Assembly (NCBI GenBank): GCA_963632825.1
Contig: CAVGWF010000082.1
Location: forward strand, 1 to 20,187
Direction: 5' to 3'
From: F23-B02 sp963632825
GTDB lineage: Bacteria > Bacillota > Clostridia > Oscillospirales > Oscillospiraceae
DNA: 20,187 nucleotides
Shown: positions 7,315 through 15,671 of the stretch, one piece after another
Layout of the letters: each line of letters begins with the position of its first letter
How positions within the stretch are numbered: position 1 is the first letter of the stretch
Notes under the pieces: model-generated
The model's database searches: none
What the model saw: only the letters and a program-made list of their open reading frames with translations
Told to the model about the DNA's origin: nothing
Made by a program: the position numbers and the translations under genes

Positions 7315-8104
7315 GGACATAACTCTCGGTCAGTATTTCCCCGGCGACACGGTCGTGCACCGTCTTGATGCGCGCACAAAGCTGCTGCTCGTCATAATCT
7401 ATATAGTGGCGCTTTTCAATGCCGTAGGCTGGATGAGCTATGCGCTGGTGATCGCGGTAACGGCTCTGAGCATGGCGGTCGCAAAAATAAAGCCGAGATC
7501 CGCTCTCAAGGGACTCAAGCCGCTTGTGATAATCATTATCCTCACGGCTGTGCTCAATATATTCTACACCGGCGGGACCCCGATAATAGAGGGCTGGATA
7601 ATCACATGGGAGGGCATAGAGCGTGCCGTTATGATGTCGCTGAGGATAATTCTCCTCATAGTCGGTACCTTCATGCTGACATACACGACGAGCCCCATCG
7701 CCCTGACCGACGGACTTGAGATGATGCTCAATCCGCTTAAAAGGATCAAGGTGCCGGTGCACGAGATGAGTATGATGATGAGCATGGCTCTGCGCTTTAT
7801 CCCGACGCTTATAGAAGAAACGGATAAGATAATGTCGGCGCAGAAGGCGCGCGGCGCAGATTTTGAAAGCGGCAATATATTTCAGCGCGCCAAGGCGCTT
7901 CTGCCCATACTTGTGCCGCTTTTCGTCTCCGCATTCAGGCGTGCCGATGAGCTTGCCGTCGCCATGGAAAGCCGCTGCTATCACGGCGGCGACGGTAGAA
8001 CGCGCATGAAGCAGCTGAAAATGCACAGGATAGACGCTTTTGCGTTCATTTTAGGCGCGCTGTTTCTTGCGGCGGTGCTCGTTATGAAAAAATTCGGCTT
8101 ATGA
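7307..8104 (+). CDS. ecfT: ECF transporter transmembrane coupling protein
   Basis: EcfT is the membrane scaffold that links the two ATPases to substrate-specific S proteins. This 265-residue protein has hydrophobic segments at about 25-42, 43-60, 72-90, 107-127, 197-210 and 243-263. It carries the two short Ala-Arg-Gly-type motifs that press on the ATPases: ARG at 181-183 and SRC at 222-224. The C-terminal stretch with YHGGDGRTR is also typical. It overlaps ecfA2 by 8 bases, with GGAGG 9 bases before its ATG. In many Firmicutes the order ecfA1-ecfA2-ecfT-truA follows the ribosomal protein gene rplQ. Here a methyltransferase gene takes that place. Confidence 0.95.
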   Translation: MLKDITLGQYFPGDTVVHRLDARTKLLLVIIYIVALFNAVGWMSYALVIAVTALSMAVAKIKPRSALKGLKPLVIIIILTAVLNIFYTGGTPIIEGWIITWEGIERAVMMSLRIILLIVGTFMLTYTTSPIALTDGLEMMLNPLKRIKVPVHEMSMMMSMALRFIPTLIEETDKIMSAQKARGADFESGNIFQRAKALLPILVPLFVSAFRRADELAVAMESRCYHGGDGRTRMKQLKMHRIDAFAFILGALFLAAVLVMKKFGL

Positions 8105-8108
8105 GGTG
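8103..8108 (+). promoter_or_regulatory. Ribosome-binding site that fixes the TTG start of truA
   Basis: GAGGTG overlaps the ecfT stop and lies 6 bases before TTG 8115-8117. The start also matches the family N-terminus. Confidence 0.65.
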
Positions 8109-8114
8109 TGAAAT

Positions 8115-8882
8115 TTGAGAAATATCGCTCTCAGGCTCAGATACGACGGCAGCCGGTACCACGGCTGGCAGGTACAGAAGAGGGACGCCTCCGTCTGCGG
8201 TACGGCTCAGGACGCGCTCGAAAAAATATGCGGGCACCCTGTCAAGCTCACCGGCTGCGGGCGCACCGATGCCGGAGTGCACGCCCTGCGGTACTGTGCA
8301 AATTTCCGCACCGACTGCCGCATACCGATCGACCGCTTTGCATTGGCTGCAAATTCGCGGCTGCCGGATGATATCGCTGTCGTAGATGCCGTTGAGGTGG
8401 ACGAGCGCTTCAACGCCATATCCTCATGCGTAAAAAAAGAGTATGTCTATAAGATACACAACAGTACGGTCCGGGATCCGTTTCTTGAAAAGCGAGCCTG
8501 CTTTTACCCGCAGGAGCTCAACATGGAGAGAATGAAGGCTGCCGCAGCCGCGTTTGAGGGAACTCACGATTTCGCGGCGGTAAGATCGCTCGGAACTCAA
8601 ACCAAAACCACCGTGCGTGCGGTGTACGGCTGCACCGCCGTAAGGGAGGGCAATCTCATAACCGTCTCCGTTTGCGCAAACGGCTTTCTGTACAACATGT
8701 GCCGTGCGATAGTCGGAACGCTCGTATATGCCTCTTACGGCAAGATAGAGCCCGCCGATATACCCCGGCTTCTTGAGCTCGGCGACCGGCGGCTGACGGG
8801 TCCGACCATGCCGCCGCAGGGGCTGTACCTGAACCGCGTGTGGTACGAGGGACCGGCCGGTATCATGATGCTGAAGGATTGA
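8115..8882 (+). CDS. truA: tRNA pseudouridine(38-40) synthase TruA
   Basis: TruA isomerises uridines 38-40 in the anticodon arm of many tRNAs. The 255-residue length is normal. The N-terminus LRYDGSRYHGWQ and the catalytic motif GCGRTDAGVHA, with the nucleophile Asp at residue 52, are both present, and FLYNMCRAIVGTL is the conserved C-terminal motif. Translation starts at TTG (8115), supported by GAGGTG 6 bases upstream. It follows ecfT by 10 bases and precedes the lipoprotein gene by 2 bases. Linkage of truA to ecfT is widely conserved in Firmicutes. Confidence 0.95.
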   Translation: MRNIALRLRYDGSRYHGWQVQKRDASVCGTAQDALEKICGHPVKLTGCGRTDAGVHALRYCANFRTDCRIPIDRFALAANSRLPDDIAVVDAVEVDERFNAISSCVKKEYVYKIHNSTVRDPFLEKRACFYPQELNMERMKAAAAAFEGTHDFAAVRSLGTQTKTTVRAVYGCTAVREGNLITVSVCANGFLYNMCRAIVGTLVYASYGKIEPADIPRLLELGDRRLTGPTMPPQGLYLNRVWYEGPAGIMMLKD

Positions 8883-8884
8883 AT

Positions 8885-9877
8885 ATGAAAAGATCGTTTT
8901 TGCTTATTGTCGTAATGAGCCTCGTTTTATGTGCGTGTACACCCGCTCCGCAGCAGCGTCAGGCGCAGTCGAGCTTCATTTGCTCGTCCGCGCAGAGCTA
9001 TGCGCTTGTATCCGACAGGCTCATTACCGCCGGCCGAGGCTTTGTCAAATGCTTTGACCTGTCCGGAAATGTGGAATTTGAGCGGGAGCTTGAGCAGATG
9101 GATGCCGCCATAAGTGCAGACGGAGATAACGCCGCAGCGTACTGCATCGGCGGCAGAACGGTCGTTCTGAGCTCGGGCGAGACCATCGAAACGAAAAACG
9201 ATATAACCGGCGTTTCCGCATCCGGGAGCGGAATGACGGCGGTGATAACGCTCTGCCCCGGCTATGACGGTCTTGTAACGGTGTATTCGCCGGAGGCTCA
9301 GCCCGTATACAGATGGTACAGCGCAAATGCCGGCATAACGGCGGCGCAGGTATCTCCGAGCGGGAAATATCTCGCGGTCATTACCTCGGATGAGATACAT
9401 GTTTTCTCGCTTGACAGCGAGGAGGAACGCGGACTGTATAAAGCCTCCGAAGCACTGAAGGCCTTGTGCTGGACGGGCGATGATATATGCGGCATTGCCG
9501 ACGAGGGAATTTACTTCTGTGATGACGATGGCGACTCGGAGGGCGCGTGCCGCCTGACGGGACTGACTACCGGCATATATACGGTGCTTGACGGAGAGCT
9601 TATAATACAATTGAGCGATGCAGAGGACGGAGAATGGATGTATATCATCGACGGCGGCGACATTGAAGCCGCCGCTCCGGTGGACGGCCGGATACTCGGT
9701 ATGCATTGCAGCGGCGAGCAGGTCCTTATCCTCACGCAGAATACGGTCGGCGTATACGATGATGACGCGCAGCCGTTAAATTCAATGAAGGTGAAGGGGA
9801 TCGAGGCTGCATTCCTCTTAAGCGGCGGCAGAGTGCTCACCGCAGGCGGAGGTACAGCAGAGATATTCGCGCCCTGA
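8885..9877 (+). CDS. Lipoprotein with predicted beta-propeller fold, unknown function
   Basis: This 330-residue protein begins with a lipoprotein signal peptide: MKR, a hydrophobic core at residues 5-15, and a lipobox LCAC with the likely lipidated Cys18. The mature part contains repeated short segments of strand-rich sequence, for example VSPSGKYLAVITSDEIHVFSLD and further units ending in similar [IV]xV[FY] strands, spaced about 40-45 residues apart. This resembles WD40/PQQ-like propellers, so it is probably anchored to the outer face of the membrane. The start ATG 8885 has AAGGA 6 bases upstream. A longer frame from 8840 is rejected because it would overlap truA and bury the signal peptide. 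I cannot name a function; the next gene, also a membrane protein, might be a partner. Confidence 0.7.
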   Translation: MKRSFLLIVVMSLVLCACTPAPQQRQAQSSFICSSAQSYALVSDRLITAGRGFVKCFDLSGNVEFERELEQMDAAISADGDNAAAYCIGGRTVVLSSGETIETKNDITGVSASGSGMTAVITLCPGYDGLVTVYSPEAQPVYRWYSANAGITAAQVSPSGKYLAVITSDEIHVFSLDSEEERGLYKASEALKALCWTGDDICGIADEGIYFCDDDGDSEGACRLTGLTTGIYTVLDGELIIQLSDAEDGEWMYIIDGGDIEAAAPVDGRILGMHCSGEQVLILTQNTVGVYDDDAQPLNSMKVKGIEAAFLLSGGRVLTAGGGTAEIFAP

Positions 9878-9884
9878 ACGATAA

Positions 9885-10592
9885 ATGAGATTTGTAATTG
9901 AACCGATACTGCTGATAATAATATTCTATTGTACATGGCACGGCAGCAGGCGCGGCGCGGTGAATGCGGCGATAAGCTTCGCTTCGCTCATCCTTGCCGC
10001 CGCCGGAGGGCTTTTCATCTCTGCCGGAGCCGCCGACGATGCGGCGTATCTGCTGCGGCCGTTCGTGGCAGGCTGCATTGACTCGCAGTATGAAACTCAG
10101 GCGGCGGAAAATGCGGGGATAGACTCGGCGAGGATTGAAACAACGATCTCCGAGCAGCCCGAGCTCATGCGGCCATACGCCGAGGAGTGCCTCAAAAGTC
10201 TTGGCTTCAGCCCCATCCGCGCAGCACACTATGCACAGAAGGGCGCGGAAATATACGATGAAACGGAGCTCGACGCGACAATGTCGGCAGCTCAGGCGGG
10301 AAGCGCCGCGATAGCCTATGCGATAGGCGCGCTGTTCATGGCAATGCTGTTGCTGCTGCTGATTTCAATAGTAAAGCAGGCGTTCGGCCTGCGGTTCAGG
10401 ATAACGGATAATGCCGATGCCGATATATACGGAGGTGCGGCATTCGGCTTTGGGTATGGTCTCGTGGGATGCGTCTGCCTTTGCTGGCTGCTCAGCTTCT
10501 GCGGCATACTGATAGGTAACGAAACATTGGACGACGGACTGTTCAGCCGGCTCTTCCTGCTGCTGGGCACGATGGCAGACAAGATTTTTTGA
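9885..10592 (+). CDS. CvpA-like integral membrane protein
   Basis: This 235-residue protein has hydrophobic segments at about 5-18, 26-48, 140-164 and 183-211. The first pair is joined by a basic turn (HGSRRGAVNAA), the pattern at the start of CvpA-family proteins. A hydrophilic stretch of about 90 residues lies between the second and third segments, longer than in the simplest CvpA proteins. CvpA proteins are implicated in colicin V production and envelope stress, but their biochemical role is unknown. It starts 7 bases after the lipoprotein stop with no obvious Shine-Dalgarno, which suggests re-initiation from the upstream gene. The family call is based on topology and the N-terminus only. 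Confidence 0.55.
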   Translation: MRFVIEPILLIIIFYCTWHGSRRGAVNAAISFASLILAAAGGLFISAGAADDAAYLLRPFVAGCIDSQYETQAAENAGIDSARIETTISEQPELMRPYAEECLKSLGFSPIRAAHYAQKGAEIYDETELDATMSAAQAGSAAIAYAIGALFMAMLLLLLISIVKQAFGLRFRITDNADADIYGGAAFGFGYGLVGCVCLCWLLSFCGILIGNETLDDGLFSRLFLLLGTMADKIF

Positions 10593-10609
10593 CGATCGGA
10601 GGATAAACG

Positions 10610-12952
10610 ATGCAAGCAAAAATGTGTTCGCGCTGCGGTAAGAATGTCGCAGTCGTGTTTATAACGAAGCTTGAGGGCGGTGTTCAGAAGAATGAGGGAC
10701 TGTGCCTTAAATGCGCCAGAGAGCTCCATATAAAGCCCGTTGATGAAATGATAGAGAAAATGGGCATATCCGATGAGGACCTCGATAATCTCAGCGGTGA
10801 GATGATGAACGCCCTGAACGGTGTTGAAAGCCTTATGGAAATGAACGACGATCCGGATTCCGACGGTGACGACGACGGCAAGACCGCAACATTCCCGTTT
10901 CTCAACAGGCTTTTCGGCGGCAATAACGGCGGAGCTCCGGCCGAAAGCGGTAGCACCGCGGAGAGTCAGCCGCAGCAGCCGCAGAAGGACGGCGGGAAGC
11001 CTCCCAAACGCAAGTTTTTGGATAACTACTGCATAAACCTCACCGAAAAAGCGCGTGAGGGCAAGCTTGACAACATGATCGGGCGCACCGAGGAGCTCGA
11101 GCGCGTTATCCAGATACTAAACCGCCGCCAGAAGAATAATCCCTGCCTTATCGGCGAGCCGGGCGTCGGCAAGACCGCCGTGGCGGAGGGGCTTGCACAG
11201 CGCATAGCTCAGGGACAGGTGCCGTATAAGCTGCGCGATAAGGAGGTATTTCTGCTCGACCTTACCGCACTCGTGGCAGGCACTCAGTTCAGAGGTCAGT
11301 TTGAAAGCCGCATGAAGGGTCTCATCGAGGAGATACGCAAGCACGGCAATGTCATTCTTGTCATAGACGAGGTGCATAATATCGTCGGCGCCGGCGATGC
11401 CGAGGGCAGCATGAATGCCGCAAATATCTTGAAGCCGGCGCTTTCAAGGGGCGAGATTCAGGTCATCGGGGCCACCACCTTCACCGAGTACCGCAAGCAT
11501 ATAGAGAAGGACTCCGCGCTCGAACGCAGATTCCAGCCGGTAACGATAAACGAGCCGTCGATAAAGGACAGCATAGAGATACTCAAGGGCATCCGCAAAT
11601 ATTATGAGGATTACCACGGCGTGAGGATATCCGATGAGATGTGCGCCGAGGCGGTGAAGCTCTCGGAGCGGTATATAACCGACCGCTTTCTGCCGGATAA
11701 GGCAATAGATCTCATTGACGAGGCATGCTCCGATGTAAACCTTAAGGACAAGAACTTCGTGCGCCGTGCCGAGCTCCAGAAGGATCTGGACGATCTGCGC
11801 TTTGAACGGGAAAAGCTGATGAGCGAGCCCGCATCCGCCGGTGAGGAGCTCAGCGATGAGGCAATGGATAAGCGCTATGAGCGCATTGCCGAGCTGCGCA
11901 GCAAGGAAATGCAGCGTGAGCAGGAGCTCGCATGTATAGATCTTGAGGGACTGCCGGAGCTCACGGAGGATAACCTTGCCCGCATAATAGAGCTGTGGAC
12001 GAAGATACCCGCCTCCTCGATACGCGAGGATGAGTTTGAGCGTCTTGCAGGGCTTGATGCGCGCCTGAAGGAGCACATTGTCGGACAGGACGAGGCGGTA
12101 AACGCCGTTTGCAGCGCCATAAAGCGTTCACGCATAGGACTAAAGGCAAAGCGCAAGCCCACGAGCTTCATATTCGTCGGAGGCACCGGCGTGGGTAAGA
12201 CGGAGCTTGTAAAAAGACTTGCCTCAGACCTCTTCGATTCGCCCGAGTCGCTTATACGGCTCGATATGTCCGAATTTATGGAGAAATTCAGCGTTTCGCG
12301 CATTATCGGCTCGCCTCCGGGCTATGTCGGCTATGACGAGGCAGGCCAGCTCACAGAGAAGATACGCAGAAAACCGTATTCCGTCGTTCTGTTCGACGAG
12401 ATAGAGAAGGCGCACCCCGATGTTTTGAATATCCTCCTCCAGATCCTCGACGACGGCAGGATAACCGATGCTCAGGGCAGAACGGTCAATTTTGAGAACA
12501 CCGTTATCGTCATGACTACCAACGCCGGCTCCAACACCAAGGGCGGAGCCATGGGCTTCGGCGGGACGATAAACGATATGGGACGCGAGCGCGCACTGAA
12601 GGCACTCAATGAGTTCCTGCGCCCCGAGTTTATAAACAGGGTAGACGAGATAGTATACTTCAACAGCCTCACCGAGGCCGACTTCAAGCGCATAGCCGTT
12701 CTTATGCTCAATGAAACGCGCGATGCCATAGCCGAGCGCGGCATGGAGCTTTCATGGGACGATGCCCTTGTCGACTACCTTGTCGGGAAGAGCTATTCCG
12801 CGGTCTACGGCGCGCGCAACCTGCGGCGCACCATCCAGAAGGATGTCGAGGACGCAATAGCTCAGAAGATAATAGACTGCCGCGGCGAGAACGCACGGCA
12901 TATAAGCGTATCGGCGGCGAATGATGAGGTTACGGTCGAGGTCAGGGCATGA
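10610..12952 (+). CDS. clpE: ClpE-type Clp protease ATP-binding subunit
   Basis: This 780-residue HSP100 unfoldase has two AAA+ modules and is expected to feed proteins to ClpP. The N-terminus carries a four-cysteine zinc motif (C6, C9, C32, C35), as in ClpE and McsA, in place of the repeated Clp-N domain of ClpC. An acidic and Gln/Pro-rich linker (about 78-135) follows. Walker A1 GEPGVGKT is at 182-189, Walker B1 VILVIDEVHN near 248-257, a short coiled middle region at about 385-445, Walker A2 GGTGVGKT at 524-531 and Walker B2 VVLFDEIEK at 592-600. The tripeptide MGF at 648-650 matches the ClpP-docking loop. GGAGG lies 7 bases before the ATG. No CtsR-like operator was seen upstream, and the gene sits inside the long operon, so heat-shock control is not evident here. 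Confidence 0.9.
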   Translation: MQAKMCSRCGKNVAVVFITKLEGGVQKNEGLCLKCARELHIKPVDEMIEKMGISDEDLDNLSGEMMNALNGVESLMEMNDDPDSDGDDDGKTATFPFLNRLFGGNNGGAPAESGSTAESQPQQPQKDGGKPPKRKFLDNYCINLTEKAREGKLDNMIGRTEELERVIQILNRRQKNNPCLIGEPGVGKTAVAEGLAQRIAQGQVPYKLRDKEVFLLDLTALVAGTQFRGQFESRMKGLIEEIRKHGNVILVIDEVHNIVGAGDAEGSMNAANILKPALSRGEIQVIGATTFTEYRKHIEKDSALERRFQPVTINEPSIKDSIEILKGIRKYYEDYHGVRISDEMCAEAVKLSERYITDRFLPDKAIDLIDEACSDVNLKDKNFVRRAELQKDLDDLRFEREKLMSEPASAGEELSDEAMDKRYERIAELRSKEMQREQELACIDLEGLPELTEDNLARIIELWTKIPASSIREDEFERLAGLDARLKEHIVGQDEAVNAVCSAIKRSRIGLKAKRKPTSFIFVGGTGVGKTELVKRLASDLFDSPESLIRLDMSEFMEKFSVSRIIGSPPGYVGYDEAGQLTEKIRRKPYSVVLFDEIEKAHPDVLNILLQILDDGRITDAQGRTVNFENTVIVMTTNAGSNTKGGAMGFGGTINDMGRERALKALNEFLRPEFINRVDEIVYFNSLTEADFKRIAVLMLNETRDAIAERGMELSWDDALVDYLVGKSYSAVYGARNLRRTIQKDVEDAIAQKIIDCRGENARHISVSAANDEVTVEVRA

Positions 12953-13980
12953 TAAGATTTGAAAGCGACTATCTTGAGGGCGCCGTGCCGGAGATAATGC
13001 AGCGTCTTAACGAAACAAACCTTGAGCAGACTGCCGGCTACGGCACGGATCCGTACTGCGCCGCAGCGCGGGAGAAGATAAAGACCGAGTGTGAGGCACC
13101 CAACGCCGATGTGCATTTTCTCGTCGGCGGAACTCAGACAAATCTCACCGTTATAGCGGCGTCGCTGCGCCCGCATCAGGGAACTCTGGCAGCCGAGACC
13201 GCACACATCGAGGTGCACGAGACCGGTGCAATAGAGGCAGGCGGTCACAAGGTGCTGACCCTGCCGACCGAAAACGGGAAGATAAAAGCCGCAGACATCA
13301 GGGAATATGTCCTGCGCCACAGGGCGGACGAGTCGTTTGAGCATATAGTGCAGCCGGCGATGGTGTATATATCCCAGCCTACGGAAACGGGTACCGTCTA
13401 TTCGCTGCACGAGCTCGAGGAGATAAGCGGCGTGTGCCGCGATATGGGGCTTATTCTGTTCGTGGACGGTGCGCGCCTTGCATGTGCGCTGGCGTGCGGG
13501 GGAACTCCCACGCTGCCGGACCTTGCGCGGCTGTGCGATGTGTTTTACATAGGCGGTACAAAGCACGGTGCACTTTTCGGCGAGGCTGTGGTTATAATAA
13601 ACGATGCCATAAAACGCGATTTTCGCTATATCATAAAGCAGCGCGGCGGGTTGCTCGCAAAGGGCAGGCTTCTCGGTCTCCAGTTCGATGCGCTGTTTAC
13701 CGGCGGACTGTATTACGATATAGGCCGCCGCGAGGTGGAGCTTGCAGCCCGCCTGCGCGGGGCATTCGAGGCAAAGGGCATCAGGTTTAAATACCCGTCG
13801 CCGACAAATCAGCTGTTTCCGATACTCAGCAGGACGCAAATGGAGACTCTGAGCGAAAAATACAGCTTTTCCGTTCAGGAGCGTCTGCCCGACGGCGGCG
13901 TGGTGGCGCGGTTCTGCACGAGCTGGGCTACTACGACCGAGATCGTGGACGAGCTTACGGCGGATATAGAAAAATTCTGA
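12949..13980 (+). CDS. Low-specificity threonine aldolase-like PLP lyase
   Basis: This fold-type I PLP enzyme (343 residues) belongs to the beta-eliminating lyase / threonine aldolase family. It is expected to split L-threonine or allo-threonine into glycine and acetaldehyde. FESDYLEGAVPEI at the N-terminus, GGTQTNLTVI around residue 60, the PLP aspartate in FVDGARL (D173) and the Schiff-base lysine K205 in GGTKHGALFGEA support this. The ATG overlaps the clpE stop by 4 bases (ATGA), with GAGGT 6 bases upstream. Substrate preference cannot be read from the sequence; related enzymes act on phenylserine or other beta-hydroxy amino acids. Confidence 0.85.
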   Translation: MIRFESDYLEGAVPEIMQRLNETNLEQTAGYGTDPYCAAAREKIKTECEAPNADVHFLVGGTQTNLTVIAASLRPHQGTLAAETAHIEVHETGAIEAGGHKVLTLPTENGKIKAADIREYVLRHRADESFEHIVQPAMVYISQPTETGTVYSLHELEEISGVCRDMGLILFVDGARLACALACGGTPTLPDLARLCDVFYIGGTKHGALFGEAVVIINDAIKRDFRYIIKQRGGLLAKGRLLGLQFDALFTGGLYYDIGRREVELAARLRGAFEAKGIRFKYPSPTNQLFPILSRTQMETLSEKYSFSVQERLPDGGVVARFCTSWATTTEIVDELTADIEKF

Positions 13981-13988
13981 GGTGCGGT

Positions 13989-14516
13989 ATGGATCAGACA
14001 GTAAAAAACAGGATAGAGATAATTCAGGGCGATATAACCAAGCAGGCTTCCGATGCCATAGTAAATGCGGCCAACTGCTCACTGCTCGGCGGCGGAGGGG
14101 TAGACGGGGCCATCCACCGTGCGGCGGGATCTGAGCTTTTAGCGGAATGCCGCACCCTCGGCGGGTGCAGGACAGGCCAGGCCAAGATAACCAAGGGCTA
14201 TAAGCTTCCGGCAAGGTTCATTATCCACACACCGGGTCCGGTATGGCACGGAGGCAGGCAGAACGAGGAGGAGCTGCTCGGCTCCTGCTATGTAAGCTGC
14301 CTCACCCTCGCGTCGGAAAACGGCTGCAAAACCGTCGATTTCCCGTCCATATCCACCGGAGTGTATCATTTTCCGATCGACAAGGCGGCAAAAACGGCGA
14401 TAAGCGCCATAGCCGGATACCTGAGCCGGCATCCCGAGATAGAGCGTGTACGCATGGTCTGCTTTGACGCGAGAACGAAGGAATACTACGAAAACGCGCT
14501 GGAGAATCTCAAATGA
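13989..14516 (+). CDS. Macrodomain protein, probable ADP-ribose / O-acetyl-ADP-ribose hydrolase
   Basis: This 175-residue protein is almost entirely one macrodomain of the MacroD/YmdB type. Such proteins bind ADP-ribose and often remove it from proteins or deacetylate O-acetyl-ADP-ribose. Visible motifs are GDIT (14-17), NAAN (26-29), the glycine-rich loop GGGGVDGAIHRAAG (34-47) and the second phosphate loop STGVYHFP (122-129). The Asn-Ala-Ala-Asn and GGGVDGAIH elements are those of catalytically active members. It follows the threonine aldolase-like gene by 8 bases and overlaps the rhomboid gene by 4 bases (ATGA). No ADP-ribosyltransferase gene is visible next to it. Confidence 0.9.
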   Translation: MDQTVKNRIEIIQGDITKQASDAIVNAANCSLLGGGGVDGAIHRAAGSELLAECRTLGGCRTGQAKITKGYKLPARFIIHTPGPVWHGGRQNEEELLGSCYVSCLTLASENGCKTVDFPSISTGVYHFPIDKAAKTAISAIAGYLSRHPEIERVRMVCFDARTKEYYENALENLK

Positions 14517-15073
14517 AGAGACTTTTCAGACTTCAGTATAACGCGCCCGTCACACTGACATTTGCGCTCGTCTCACTCGCAGCACTCATTCTCGGTGATC
14601 TTACCGACGGCTGGACGACCACATATCTTTTCAGCGTATGGCGTTCGTCTCTGGCGGATATCCTTACATACCCGCGCTTTATCCTCCATGTACTCGGCCA
14701 CACCGACTACAGTCACTACATAGGCAACATGATGATGATACTCGTCGTAGGTCCCGGACTTGAGGAGAAGTACGGCAGCAGGAATATCCTCAGTGCCATC
14801 ATAATAACGGCACTCGTGTCTGGTCTCGTCTACTGGTTTCTGTTTCCGGGCTCCATGCTCATGGGCGCGTCGGGCATAGTATTCATGATGATAGTCATGG
14901 CATCGCTCGCCGGTATGCGCGACGGTTATATTCCGATAACGCTCATACTCGTGCTTGTCCTCTACCTCGGCAATGAGATAGTCGACGGAGTTATGCTGAA
15001 GGACAATGTTTCGCAGCTCACGCATGTGATCGGAGGCATCTGCGGCGCTGTTCTGGGTCTTAGGAGACGGTGA
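14513..15073 (+). CDS. Rhomboid-family intramembrane serine protease
   Basis: This 186-residue polytopic membrane protein has about six hydrophobic segments. The signature features of active rhomboids are present: H68 and N72 in HYIGN (the HxxxN motif of the second core helix), the nucleophile Ser120 in GASG, and the partner His171 in the last helix (QLTHVIGGICG). It is a minimal, bacterial-type rhomboid core without extra soluble domains. Such enzymes cut single-pass membrane proteins within or near the membrane. The start overlaps the macrodomain stop by 4 bases and the stop overlaps the next ATG by one base. The substrate is unknown. Confidence 0.85.
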   Translation: MKRLFRLQYNAPVTLTFALVSLAALILGDLTDGWTTTYLFSVWRSSLADILTYPRFILHVLGHTDYSHYIGNMMMILVVGPGLEEKYGSRNILSAIIITALVSGLVYWFLFPGSMLMGASGIVFMMIVMASLAGMRDGYIPITLILVLVLYLGNEIVDGVMLKDNVSQLTHVIGGICGAVLGLRRR

Positions 15074-15513
15074 TGGAAAAGGCGATAATATCCGCGTGCC
15101 TGCTCGGCGTGCGGTGCAGATACGACGGGGAAAGCAATAAGCTTCCCGAAAAAACGCTTGAAATGCTCAGGGAGAGATATGAGCTCATCCCTGTGTGCCC
15201 CGAGTGCTACGGCGGACTTACAACACCCCGTACACCGTCCGAGCGGCTGGACGGCAGGGTGATATCAAAAACAGGAGCCGATGTAACGGAGCAGTTTCAA
15301 AAGGGCGCCGAGGCGGCGCTCTGCCTTGCCGGACTTTTTGGCATTAAGCTGGCGATACTCAAGAAAAACAGCCCCTCCTGCGGCAGCGGTACGATATACG
15401 ACGGTACCTTTACCGGAACCATAGTCTCCGGCGACGGTGTAACGGCGGAGCTTTTGAAAAAACACGGTATCACGGTTATAAACGAAAATGCACTCCGAGA
15501 CCGGCTGAGATAG
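15073..15513 (+). CDS. DUF523-family protein, TudS-like thiouracil desulfidase
   Basis: This 146-residue protein matches DUF523 in length and motifs: SACLLGVRCRYDG at the N-terminus, CPEC (42-45) and SPSCG (99-103). Three conserved cysteines (C9, C42, C103) are positioned as the ligands of the iron-sulfur cluster in TudS, a DUF523 protein that removes sulfur from 2-thiouracil. The desulfidase role is therefore plausible but inferred by family; many DUF523 proteins are untested. ATG 15073 is chosen because AGGAG lies 6 bases upstream. A GTG at 15070 is too close to it. It is the last gene before a strong terminator. Confidence 0.85.
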   Translation: MEKAIISACLLGVRCRYDGESNKLPEKTLEMLRERYELIPVCPECYGGLTTPRTPSERLDGRVISKTGADVTEQFQKGAEAALCLAGLFGIKLAILKKNSPSCGSGTIYDGTFTGTIVSGDGVTAELLKKHGITVINENALRDRLR

Positions 15514-15559
15514 GAAAGCACACGGCTTTGAGCGGCACTTTTTCGCCCATATTTCATGA

Positions 15560-15604
15560 AAAATCTCGGTAATGCTTTGTGTATTACCGAGATTTTATTA
15601 TTTT
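15560..15604 (+). terminator. Intrinsic terminator ending the long operon
   Basis: A perfect stem of 13-14 bp (15560-15573 with 15583-15596) and a 9-base loop are followed by a T-rich tail (TTATTATTTT). It lies 47 bases after the desulfidase stop and is the first convincing terminator after 4749. Confidence 0.9.
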
Positions 15605-15671
15605 ATCCGTACGAAAAATCCCTGCGCTCAAAGCTGCCGGCACCCGAAACGGCTCAGTCTGCCTGAAGAGT

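Noticed and set aside
10560..10610. Possible CtsR half-site (TTTTTTGAC) before clpE
   Set aside because: Only one poor half-site is present, without the tandem GGTCAAA repeat, and it overlaps the end of the upstream coding region.
12862..14214. A 450-codon frame on the minus strand opposite the threonine aldolase-like gene
   Set aside because: The plus strand encodes an enzyme with intact PLP motifs here. The minus frame shows no domain and spans several plus-strand gene boundaries.
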